From RGZA01 sp964568585 (GTDB lineage: Bacteria > Pseudomonadota > Alphaproteobacteria > UBA9219 > RGZA01), in NCBI GenBank assembly GCA_964568585.1, contig CAZMQI010000032.1, positions 1-21,439 of the forward strand: a stretch of DNA of 21,439 bases. Reading direction: 5' to 3'. The position numbers and the translations under genes were made by a program. How positions within the stretch are numbered: position 1 is the stretch's first letter; each line of letters opens with the position of its first letter. Positions 8,091 to 14,843 of this stretch are shown here, piece after piece. Below the pieces are notes generated by a model. The model saw only the letters and a program-made list of their open reading frames with translations. It was not told the origin of the DNA and ran no database searches.

Positions 8091-8137
8091 CGTATTCCTC
8101 TCTGGTTACTTCAACTAATTAATCTACAATTTTGTTT

Positions 8138-8665
8138 TTAAACGTGTTTCTCTTGTTCTTGTCTATTCATCGCAGCTTTCATCAACGCATCGGTCATTAC
8201 CAATTTGGCTTGATCGATTGCCGAGAAAGGTAGTGTTACTTTTGCTGCCGTCTCGCCTTTTTTTTCGGCAATGATTTCGATGGCAACATCTTTTCCTTCA
8301 ACGCCGCGCAGAATGCCACGGAAATTGCGGCGGCCATCACGTGGCTCCACTAATTGAACCTTTGCTTCAAAGCCAGCAAAACGCTGGTAATCCTTCAATC
8401 GTGTCAGCGGACGGTCAATCCCCGGGCTGCTTACTTCCAAGCTGTACGCCGATGAAATCGGGTCTGCGACATCCAGCTGGGCGGATACGGTGTGGCTGAT
8501 GGTTTCACAATCATCCACGGTAATCGTAGCGCCATCTTGGCGTTCAGCCATGATTTGCAGCGTTTGGTTTGCACGGCCACCGGAGATATGCACACGCACC
8601 AACTCATACCCCATGGATTCAAGGGTAGGTGTGATGAGTTCTGCAATTTTATCCGTAACAGCCAT
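8138..8665 (-). CDS. rimP: Ribosome maturation factor RimP
   Basis: RimP is a cytoplasmic assembly factor needed for early maturation of the 30S subunit. The 175-residue product carries the family pattern: LESMGYELVRVHISGG near residues 15-30, TITVDDCETISHTVSAQLD in the middle, and YSLEVSSPGIDRPLTRLKDYQRFAG as the signature block. The C-terminal SH3-like domain includes FRGILRGVEGKDVAIE. It heads the rimP-nusA-infB-rbfA run, the normal arrangement. No ribosome binding site of the usual kind precedes the ATG. An intrinsic terminator lies only 33 bases upstream, so expression probably depends on reading through it. Confidence 0.97.
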   Translation of the reverse strand: MAVTDKIAELITPTLESMGYELVRVHISGGRANQTLQIMAERQDGATITVDDCETISHTVSAQLDVADPISSAYSLEVSSPGIDRPLTRLKDYQRFAGFEAKVQLVEPRDGRRNFRGILRGVEGKDVAIEIIAEKKGETAAKVTLPFSAIDQAKLVMTDALMKAAMNRQEQEKHV

Positions 8666-8698
8666 ATGCGTTTATCTGTTTTTAAAAACCGTTTAGGC

Positions 8699-8730
8699 AA
8701 TAAAAAAGGCGGGCTCTTTTGAAGCCCACC
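8699..8730 (-). terminator. Intrinsic terminator just ahead of rimP, candidate attenuator of the nusA operon
   Basis: On the minus strand GGTGGGCTT (8730-8722) pairs with GAGCCCGCC (8716-8708) around CAAAA, a 9-bp GC-rich stem with two G-T pairs. It is followed at once by TTTTTTATT. This is a textbook Rho-independent terminator, and the clearest one in the window. Its T tract ends 33 bases before the rimP start codon. It either ends the transcript of the upstream 97-residue gene or, if the rimP promoter lies upstream of it, acts as an attenuator. Confidence 0.85.
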
Positions 8731-8769
8731 TCATCATTTCTATGACGGGTATTTATATGTTGCAGGGAC

Positions 8770-8816
8770 ATTATCAGGCGTTATCGCAGTTTGCAAGCCT
8801 GCAAATGCAAGATAAC
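8770..8816 (-). promoter_or_regulatory. Nested inverted repeat with promoter-like elements upstream of rimP
   Basis: GTTATC (8780-8785) pairs with GATAAC (8811-8816), and inside it TTTGCA (8790-8795) pairs with TGCAAA (8800-8805) around AGCC. On the minus strand TTGCAA (8796-8791) is followed after 15 bases by GATAAT (8775-8770), a weak promoter match with short spacing. The repeat could be an operator, an RNA hairpin, or both. I cannot tell which from sequence alone. Confidence 0.35.
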
Positions 8817-8867
8817 CCCTTGAATGAGCGGGAATTTATAGGTTTTTCTGGGGTTTTGCTGATTCTT

Positions 8868-8887
8868 GGAGACATTTTTGTGTCCCC
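8868..8887 (-). other. Hairpin downstream of the 97-residue unknown gene
   Basis: On the minus strand GGGGACA (8887-8881) pairs with TGTCTCC (8874-8868) around CAAAAA, seven pairs with one wobble. No T run follows, so it is not a classic terminator. It may protect the 3' end of the upstream mRNA. The rest of 8666-8927 holds only the two elements listed separately and AT-rich sequence. Confidence 0.35.
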
Positions 8888-8927
8888 AGCACCAACAAAA
8901 ATAGCAAGCAAATAAAAATATATTTTT

Positions 8928-9221
8928 TTAAAGGCCGTGAATTGTAAAGGCCATGCCGCGTTCAACGGGTTTGGGAGTCATGGCAAATGATTGCTCGCCA
9001 ACACCTGCGCCAAGGATTGCTTCGAATACTTGTCCTTTTGTGGAAGGTTCTACGGATGAAGCGATACCTGTTCTGTTCTTGTCAGCATCACAGGTGCCAG
9101 CATAATCAAGTTCACCTTTGGTATTGGTTGGCACAATCAATTCGATGGTAGCGCCACGGCGTACATCATCTGCGATTTCACTTTTTACGCGTTGAATAGT
9201 TACCGAAACACTTGCTGTCAT
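8928..9221 (-). CDS. Hypothetical protein of 97 residues
   Basis: I do not recognise this protein. I chose the ATG at 9221 because GAGGGG lies 7 bases upstream; two earlier in-frame ATGs at 9239 and 9236 overlap or precede that site and are less likely. The product starts MTASVSVTIQRVKSEIADD, has one cysteine (in DYAGTCDADKN) and no signal peptide or membrane segment. Predicted character is mixed strand and loop. It lies between trmB and rimP, transcribed with them, with 80 bases to trmB upstream and a terminator downstream before rimP. In many alphaproteobacteria trmB and rimP are close neighbours without such a gene. The good start site and codon use typical of the window support a real gene. 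Confidence 0.65.
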   Translation of the reverse strand: MTASVSVTIQRVKSEIADDVRRGATIELIVPTNTKGELDYAGTCDADKNRTGIASSVEPSTKGQVFEAILGAGVGEQSFAMTPKPVERGMAFTIHGL

Positions 9222-9301
9222 AAAAAATCCCCTCATCAAACAGTTGCTGAGAAAAGGCTATCAAATCATGCGGCGCAGGAAATAGCTTTTTTAGTTTCGC
9301 G

Positions 9302-10000
9302 CTATTTACGAATGAATACGTAGTATTCAGGGCCCTTCCAGTTGGGGCGCTTCTTGGCAAGTTCTTTAATCTCGTAGCGCGTGGCTGGCCAATCGGGTAG
9401 GCGTGTTTTACGCAACCCGTTATCGGTGTCTGGTGCTGGTGTAAAATCTGGCGCGGCGCGTAGGTGTTCCAGCATATATTCCTGCAAGGTCGGGTCATCA
9501 CTGGCAACGCGTAGCTGTGCACCAGACTTCATGATGCGTGCAAGTTTTGGAAGATTTTCCGGGCCGATAAAGCGGCGATTGGCATGGCGGTTTTTCGGCC
9601 AAGGGTCAGGGAATAACACAAAGACGCGTGAGATGGATGCATCAGGCAATGTGTCTATCACGATGCGCGCATCATCATCCCACACACGGATGTTGTCGAT
9701 ATTTCCTGTATCAATATGCGTGAGCAAACTGGCAACGGCATTCACGTACGGCTCGCAGCCAATCATGCCGATATGAGGATTTTCTTTGGCTTGCCATGCA
9801 AGATGTTCACCGCCGCCAAATCCAACTTCGAGCCAGATGTCTTTACCGTTGAAATAGTCTGCAGGGTTGGGTTGCTGTTCCAGATTAATTTCGATGCGCG
9901 GCAACAGCGTCTGCATGAGTGTTGTCTTGCCGGTACGAAGCGGGCGGCCTTTACGCCGCCCGTGTAGAATGTAACTCGCCTTTTCGAAGAAGGATGGCAT
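9302..10000 (-). CDS. trmB: tRNA (guanine-N7-)-methyltransferase
   Basis: TrmB uses SAM to methylate G46 in the variable loop of tRNA. The 232-residue product has the family features: HGRRKGRPLR at 13-22, SAM-binding motif I LEVGFGGGEHL at 57-67, the signature FPDPWPKNRHANRR at 130-143, and TRYE at 207-210 with the C-terminal PNWKGPEYYVF tail. The start codon directly abuts the metK stop (TAA then ATG), so translation is probably coupled. SAM made by MetK is the TrmB cofactor, which may or may not explain the pairing. The last third is complete. Confidence 0.96.
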   Translation of the reverse strand: MPSFFEKASYILHGRRKGRPLRTGKTTLMQTLLPRIEINLEQQPNPADYFNGKDIWLEVGFGGGEHLAWQAKENPHIGMIGCEPYVNAVASLLTHIDTGNIDNIRVWDDDARIVIDTLPDASISRVFVLFPDPWPKNRHANRRFIGPENLPKLARIMKSGAQLRVASDDPTLQEYMLEHLRAAPDFTPAPDTDNGLRKTRLPDWPATRYEIKELAKKRPNWKGPEYYVFIRK

Positions 10001-11167
10001 TTAGACTTTAAAGGCGCGCTTTAAATCTGCTGCGATGTCAGTCTTTTCCCAGCTGAACGAACCATCTTCGCCCGGCGTGCGACCAAAGTGACCATAGGCT
10101 GCGGTCTTGGCGTAAATCGGACGGTTGAGGTTCAGATATTCACGGATACGGCGCGGGGTAAGCGGCACGATTTCCTGAAGTGCTTTGGAAATCTTGTCTT
10201 CATCGGCCTTACCTGTGCCATGTGTGTTGATGTACACAGCAATCGGATGCGATACGCCAATCGCGTAAGCGATTTGAATGGTGCATTTATCCGCAAGGCC
10301 AGCAGCAACCACATTCTTTGCAAGATAGCGCGCAACATATGCAGCAGAGCGATCCACTTTGGTGGGATCTTTGCCGGAGAACGCGCCGCCGCCATGGGGC
10401 GCTGCGCCACCATAGGTATCCACGATAATCTTGCGGCCTGTTAAACCGGTATCACCATCGGGCCCGCCGATGACGAAGCGGCCTGTTGGGTTGACGTAGA
10501 AATTCTTGTCATCGCACATCCAGCCTTCGGGCAAAACTTTTTCAACATAGGGGCGGATGATTTGGCGAACCGTATCGGTGTCCACCTTTTCGCTGTGCTG
10601 ATGTGACACAACGATGGAATGGGCGCGCACAGGCTTGCCATCGACATATTCAAGCGTCACCTGGCTTTTTGCATCGGGGCCAAGTTGAGGAAGTTTGCCG
10701 GAATGACGCGCATCGGAAAGGCCACGCAGAATGTTGTGCGCGTACATAATCGGTGCAGGCATTAATTCGGGTGTTTCGTTGCATGCATAACCGAACATGA
10801 TGCCTTGGTCGCCTGCGCCTTCATCTTTATTATCTTTTGCATCAACGCCAACGGCGATGTCTTCGGATTGTGCATGCACCAGCACATCGATGTTCACCCA
10901 TTGCCAGTGGAAACCACGTTGTGCGTAACCGATATCACGGATGGCTTCACGTGCTGCGGTTTGCATATCAAGCGGAGTGACACTATCAGGGCCACGAACT
11001 TCGCCAGCCAAGGTTACATGATTGGTGGTTGCCAAGGTTTCAACGGCAATGCGTGCATAAGGATCTTCCTTGAGCAACAAATCAACGATGGTATCGGAGA
11101 TGCGATCGCACACCTTGTCGGGATGACCTTCGGAAACGGATTCACTGGTGAAGAGATAATTTTTCAT
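10001..11167 (-). CDS. metK: S-adenosylmethionine synthetase
   Basis: MetK makes SAM from methionine and ATP and is a cytoplasmic homotetramer in most bacteria. The 388 residues match the family. Motifs seen are SEGHPDKVCDRISD at 12-25, GAGDQGIMFGYA at 117-128, GGPDGDTGLTGRKI at 234-247 and the glycine-rich phosphate-binding GGGAFSGKDPTKVDRS at 259-274. It lies 107 bases after the XRE regulator gene, the conserved alphaproteobacterial order. The leader has no normal ribosome binding site; it is instead rich in pyrimidines (CCTCC and CCCC runs). I looked for a SAM riboswitch and found none convincing. Confidence 0.98.
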   Translation of the reverse strand: MKNYLFTSESVSEGHPDKVCDRISDTIVDLLLKEDPYARIAVETLATTNHVTLAGEVRGPDSVTPLDMQTAAREAIRDIGYAQRGFHWQWVNIDVLVHAQSEDIAVGVDAKDNKDEGAGDQGIMFGYACNETPELMPAPIMYAHNILRGLSDARHSGKLPQLGPDAKSQVTLEYVDGKPVRAHSIVVSHQHSEKVDTDTVRQIIRPYVEKVLPEGWMCDDKNFYVNPTGRFVIGGPDGDTGLTGRKIIVDTYGGAAPHGGGAFSGKDPTKVDRSAAYVARYLAKNVVAAGLADKCTIQIAYAIGVSHPIAVYINTHGTGKADEDKISKALQEIVPLTPRRIREYLNLNRPIYAKTAAYGHFGRTPGEDGSFSWEKTDIAADLKRAFKV

Positions 11168-11242
11168 ATGAGGGGAGCTATTCTGTGATGGAGGAAACGG
11201 GAAGCAGTGATTAGGGCGCTGATATTAGAAAACCCAGCTAAA

Positions 11243-11270
11243 AGCGCAAGCGAAAGAATAATATTGCGCT
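11243..11270 (-). terminator. Weak hairpin at the end of the XRE regulator gene
   Basis: On the minus strand AGCGCAA (11270-11264) pairs with TTGCGCT (11249-11243) around a 14-base loop, followed by TTTAG and a GGGTTTTC stretch. It lies 5 bases after the regulator's stop codon. The stem is short and the T run is brief, so it is at best a partial terminator between the regulator and metK. Confidence 0.35.
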
Positions 11271-11274
11271 TCGT

Positions 11275-11715
11275 TTATGCTTCATCCGTCATGGCACGGA
11301 TTAAATCGAGGATTTTTTTGCGTTTCTTGGGGTCTTCCACGCGGTAATAAGCGCGTACCAAATCAGCGGTTTCTCTGCTGCCCATATCTACGGGGGTTGT
11401 TGTTTCATGGCCTTCGATTGAATCTTGGCCGGATTCTCCCATACCGGGAACGGATGGCTGTTCGGTGGCAAGATTATCATAAAAGTATGTAACGGGAACT
11501 TTGAGCGCTTGCGCGATTTCAAACAAACGGCTGGCGCTGATGCGGTTTGCGCCATGTTCGTATTTTTGCACTTGCTGGAAGGTGAGGCCTACAAGGTTCG
11601 CCAATTTTTCCTGCGTGATATTCAAGCTTAATCTACGCATGCGTAGTTGATTGCCAACATGCAAATCGATGGGGTTGATATCACTGCTTGTATCTTGGCG
11701 GAGCGGCAAAGCCAT
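11275..11715 (-). CDS. XRE-family helix-turn-helix transcriptional regulator
   Basis: This 146-residue protein carries one lambda-repressor-like HTH at about residues 18-74: VGNQLRMRRLSLNITQEKLANLVGLTFQQVQKYEHGANRISASRLFEIAQALKVP, including the recognition helix around TFQQVQKYE. A linker follows, then a C-terminal helical segment with ADLVRAYYRVEDPKKRKKILDLIRAM. This pattern is a common alphaproteobacterial regulator found between lnt and metK; its regulon is not firmly known to me. I chose ATG at 11715, with AGG 9 bases upstream; a TTG three codons earlier has too short a spacing. The upstream spacer has repeated ATGCAA motifs that could be its own operator. Confidence 0.88.
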   Translation of the reverse strand: MALPLRQDTSSDINPIDLHVGNQLRMRRLSLNITQEKLANLVGLTFQQVQKYEHGANRISASRLFEIAQALKVPVTYFYDNLATEQPSVPGMGESGQDSIEGHETTTPVDMGSRETADLVRAYYRVEDPKKRKKILDLIRAMTDEA

Positions 11716-11754
11716 TCGAAGCAAACCTGTTTAAAAAATGCGTGGTTACTATTG

Positions 11755-11809
11755 TATGCAATTTGCATGACATGCAACAGCATATATTCGTATGCAACCG
11801 CAATTGCAA
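11755..11809 (-). promoter_or_regulatory. Cluster of ATGCAA-type motifs, probable operator and promoter of the XRE-metK-trmB run
   Basis: A perfect 13-base palindrome, ATGCAA-T-TTGCAT, lies at 11756-11768. Further same-direction copies of ATGCAA begin at 11772 and 11792, and a related ATTGCAA at 11803. On the minus strand a promoter-like pair overlaps them: TTGCAA and TATATG 17 bases apart; a TACAAT closer to the gene is a second -10 candidate. Repeated half-sites over a promoter just before an HTH gene suggest autoregulation. Confidence 0.5.
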
Positions 11810-11849
11810 CGATTTAGCAAGTCATAAATCACTTTCGTAATGTTATGGT

Positions 11850-13352
11850 TTAGAAAATATAATATTGCTGGAGTTTGGTAAAAATGGGCGCGGTTTCAAG
11901 TGCCTTTGGTAATCCGCTATCAATGACACCGCTCTTGTTCAATTCAAGCGAGGTGATGATGCGACCCAGCGGATCAACGATGGCGCTGACACCGGAATTA
12001 GCAACACGGATGAGTGGCATGCCTTCTTCAATTGCACGCACGCGCGCCATAGCGAGATGTTGATATGGGCCGGAGGTGTTGCCAAACCATGCATCATTCG
12101 TGACTTGAAGAAGGAATGCTGGCCGATTGGTTTGATCAACAATGCTGCCTGAAAAAATCGCTTCATAGCAAATCATCGTGCTGAACGATGGCAGGTTTGG
12201 CGCACGCAATGTTTTGGCGCCGTTGCCCGGCGTGAAATCGGCTGTGCCAATCACATCGACCGCAACGGGAACGGTCTGCAAGATATTTCGAAATGGTACG
12301 AATTCACCAAAGGGAACAAGGTGCGATTTATCATAGCCGCCAATAATCGCGCCTTTGTCATTCATCACCACCAGTGAGTTGAAATATTTATGTGACCCGT
12401 TTTCAAGCATGCGTGATGCGGAGCCTGTTAAAATCGCACCGCCCTTGGGCACAACGTGTTTCAATACGGCGCGCGCATCAGCATCTTCATTCAGGAAAAA
12501 TGGCGAAGCTGTTTCCGGCCAGATGATATGCGTAATGGGTTTTTCGGATGGTTGTTTGGATAGACCCACGATTTTTGCAAGTGCCATAATGCGTTGCTCG
12601 TGGGTTTTTCGTTGCTTTTGTTCGATGGAGGGTTGGACAAGGCGCAAATTGACATTGTCGTGATAGGCGATGGGTGTTGTTTCCAAGCGCTGTTCGCCCC
12701 ACAAGGCGATGCATGAGAAGATTATGCCAACGCTGGCAAGGGTGATGAGTGATACTTTGTTTAATGGTTTGAACAGTAAGCCAAACGTTGCTGCCGCCAA
12801 CAATGTGAGGAATGTCAGGCCTTGGATACCCATCACGCTTACGCTTTGAATAACAGGCAATGTATCAGTCCAGATATAGCCAAACATATTCCAAGGGAAC
12901 CCGCCCATCAGCCAGCCACGATTATGTTCACATACCGTCAGTATGATGGACAACGTGATGAGATGTAGAATGGGCTTATCGCGGAGTTTATGAACCACGC
13001 AGCATGCACCGCCAAAAATCAGCCCGAGATAAGAAGGTAAAGCGAGTAACGAGAATGGCAGCACCCAGCCATACCGTACAATGTCGATGAAGAGGGATGC
13101 AGAAATCCAGTACAGCCCCGCAAGATGAAAGCCGAGCGCCCAGAACCATGCGGCGATAAAGCAATGCTTTAGCGTAGGAGTGGAGGTAAGCAGCACCACA
13201 AAGCTACCAAAACTGATGAGAAACAGGATCGGCCATGAAAGCGGCGGCAGTGCGAATGCGCCAAGCATTCCCAAGGCAAAGCAGAGGATATTTTTGTGAA
13301 GCGGGCGAAGCTGCGTGAGGCTGGTTGCAAACTGATAGAAGCTATTCAGCAC
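11850..13352 (-). CDS. lnt: Apolipoprotein N-acyltransferase
   Basis: Lnt transfers the third acyl chain from phospholipid to the N-terminal cysteine of lipoproteins at the periplasmic face of the inner membrane. The 500-residue product has several hydrophobic segments in the first 215 residues, then a nitrilase-type periplasmic domain. The catalytic triad of the family is visible: Glu280 in WPETASPF, Lys342 in YDKSHLVPFGEFVP and Cys395 in MICYEAIF. A VANSGVSA motif follows. The most likely start is GTG at 13352, one base after the corC stop codon, without a clear ribosome binding site, so coupling to corC translation is likely. Order corC then lnt is standard. Confidence 0.95.
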   Translation of the reverse strand: MLNSFYQFATSLTQLRPLHKNILCFALGMLGAFALPPLSWPILFLISFGSFVVLLTSTPTLKHCFIAAWFWALGFHLAGLYWISASLFIDIVRYGWVLPFSLLALPSYLGLIFGGACCVVHKLRDKPILHLITLSIILTVCEHNRGWLMGGFPWNMFGYIWTDTLPVIQSVSVMGIQGLTFLTLLAAATFGLLFKPLNKVSLITLASVGIIFSCIALWGEQRLETTPIAYHDNVNLRLVQPSIEQKQRKTHEQRIMALAKIVGLSKQPSEKPITHIIWPETASPFFLNEDADARAVLKHVVPKGGAILTGSASRMLENGSHKYFNSLVVMNDKGAIIGGYDKSHLVPFGEFVPFRNILQTVPVAVDVIGTADFTPGNGAKTLRAPNLPSFSTMICYEAIFSGSIVDQTNRPAFLLQVTNDAWFGNTSGPYQHLAMARVRAIEEGMPLIRVANSGVSAIVDPLGRIITSLELNKSGVIDSGLPKALETAPIFTKLQQYYIF

Positions 13353-13353
13353 G

Positions 13354-14316
13354 CTACACGCTTGCCTTTAATGGCAGGGCAGCTGCGTCGATCGTGCCTT
13401 CGTTCTTTGGCAGGTTGTGAACACGAAGGCGTTTGATGCGGCGTGTATCGGCATCCAATACTTCGAATGCAATGCCCGAAGCATGGCGCAGGGTTTCACC
13501 TTTTAATGGCACGCGGCCAGCAAGCGTGAAAACCAACCCGCCCAGCGTATCGATTGCCTGACGTTCATCTTCTTTCAGGATATTTCCAACTTGTTCTTCG
13601 AAGGATTCAATCGGCATGCGTGCATCAACCACGATGCTGCCATCTGCGCGGCGTTGCAATTGAATGACATTGGCTGGATCGTCATGTTCATCATCGATAT
13701 CGCCGACGATTTCTTCAACCACGTCTTCAATCGTCACTAGGCCATCAATCCCGCCGAATTCATCGACCACCAATGCCATGTGTTGGCGTTTTTGGCGCAT
13801 TTGCAGCAATAGGCGCGTAACAGGCATCGACGGTGGTACGAACAATAATTTGCGTAGAATATCAGGAATTAGAACTGGTTTATCGTCCACTAGACCTGCG
13901 GTTACGTCTTTGATATGCACAAAGCCAATCACGTCATCCAGTGTTTTACGGAATACGGGCATACGGCTATGGCCGCTTTTGCCCATAAGGGCTGCAAGTT
14001 TCTTGAGCGGGGTTGTTTCGTCCGCTGCAAAAATATCAGCGCGCGGAATCATAATATCGGAAATGCGGCGGTCACGGGCATTCAGCAAATTGGTAAGGAG
14101 TTCTTTTTCGCCAGTATTGGAGCCAGGCGCGCCTTCCGGCTCCTCCATGATTTCTTCAACGGCTTCGATGATTGCGACTTCTTCGCGCTTTTTGGAGATG
14201 AAGGAGCGGATGCTTTCGAACGCAGAGCCTAACCACGACGGGTGGGTTTCGTCTGGCTCAGGGGTTGCTTCTGGTTTTGGAGAAGGGGAAGAACTAGGCG
14301 GGTTACCATCAATCAT
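13354..14316 (-). CDS. corC: CBS-domain protein of the CorC/HlyC family
   Basis: This 320-residue cytosolic protein has two CBS domains (about residues 85-205) and a C-terminal CorC_HlyC domain (about 220-305). The motifs SDIMIPRADIFAADE, HSRMPVFRKTLDDVIGFVHIKD and ALVVDEFGGIDGLVTIEDVVEEIVGDI are typical. There is no membrane domain, as in CorC and YbeX rather than the DUF21 proteins. CorC has been linked to magnesium and cobalt efflux; more recently YbeX has been connected with ribosome metabolism, fitting the ybeY neighbour. The first 25 residues are rich in Pro and Ser. The stop is one base from the lnt start, and ybeY ends 2 bases before its ATG. Confidence 0.93.
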   Translation of the reverse strand: MIDGNPPSSSPSPKPEATPEPDETHPSWLGSAFESIRSFISKKREEVAIIEAVEEIMEEPEGAPGSNTGEKELLTNLLNARDRRISDIMIPRADIFAADETTPLKKLAALMGKSGHSRMPVFRKTLDDVIGFVHIKDVTAGLVDDKPVLIPDILRKLLFVPPSMPVTRLLLQMRQKRQHMALVVDEFGGIDGLVTIEDVVEEIVGDIDDEHDDPANVIQLQRRADGSIVVDARMPIESFEEQVGNILKEDERQAIDTLGGLVFTLAGRVPLKGETLRHASGIAFEVLDADTRRIKRLRVHNLPKNEGTIDAAALPLKASV

Positions 14317-14318
14317 AT

Positions 14319-14843
14319 TTATTTCTTCTTGTTTCTCTGCGCTTTGGTTTTAGGCGGCTCGTCAATCACATACGGGTCTTTAATGCCAAGTCCGGCCAGA
14401 AGTGCTTTTTCAAGCGTTTCCATGCGTTTGGCTTCAGCATTGTTCATATGGTCGTATCCTAACAGATGCAACGTGCCATGCACAACTAGATGAATAAGAT
14501 GATGATTTAGTGGCTTTTTTAGCTTTAACGTTTCGCTAACGATGACCTTTTTGCATAATATGATATCGCCTAAATAAATTACTTCTTTTGCTGACGGCTT
14601 TAATTTTTTTAATTCAGCGGGCGTAAATTGCGGAAACGATAAAACATTGGTGGGTTTTTTCTTGCCACGAAAATCATGGTTTAGCGATTGAATGGTTTTT
14701 GCATCGACAAAAGCCAGCGACGCTTCGAATAATTTTTTATTAAATCCCAGATGGTTGGATAAATGCGCGGCAATTTTTTTTAGCTGGGCAGGTGGCAGTA
14801 ATTTTTTATCAGCAGTGTTCGCGTGCAGTTGAAGCGTGAGCAT
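14319..14843 (-). CDS. ybeY: Endoribonuclease/rRNA maturation factor YbeY
   Basis: YbeY is a zinc-dependent single-strand endoribonuclease involved in 16S 3'-end maturation and ribosome quality control. The 174-residue product has the zinc motif HGTLHLLGYDH, with His122, His126 and His132, and the preceding block NHDFRGKKKPTNVLSFP. The protein is unusually basic: 27 of 174 residues are lysine, and it ends KTKAQRNKKK. The gene is richer in A and T than its neighbours and has an A8 run (14774-14781). Its ATG overlaps the miaB stop by one base (TAATG). In many relatives phoH lies between miaB and ybeY; it is absent here. Confidence 0.94.
   Translation of the reverse strand: MLTLQLHANTADKKLLPPAQLKKIAAHLSNHLGFNKKLFEASLAFVDAKTIQSLNHDFRGKKKPTNVLSFPQFTPAELKKLKPSAKEVIYLGDIILCKKVIVSETLKLKKPLNHHLIHLVVHGTLHLLGYDHMNNAEAKRMETLEKALLAGLGIKDPYVIDEPPKTKAQRNKKK

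Noticed and set aside
8666..8760. Initiator tRNA gene before rimP, as in the E. coli metY-rimP-nusA operon
   Set aside because: No cloverleaf, anticodon stem or T-loop pattern is present; the GC-rich hairpin is an intrinsic terminator with a T run.
11168..11274. SAM-responsive riboswitch ahead of metK
   Set aside because: A 7-bp hairpin and a TAGCTGGG word are present, but I could not match the SAM-II, SAM-V or SAM/SAH core patterns, and no sequestered ribosome binding site is seen. A covariance-model search would settle it.
13664..14353. 229-codon plus-strand open frame
   Set aside because: Antisense to corC. The Ser-rich translation is an artefact of the complementary codons.
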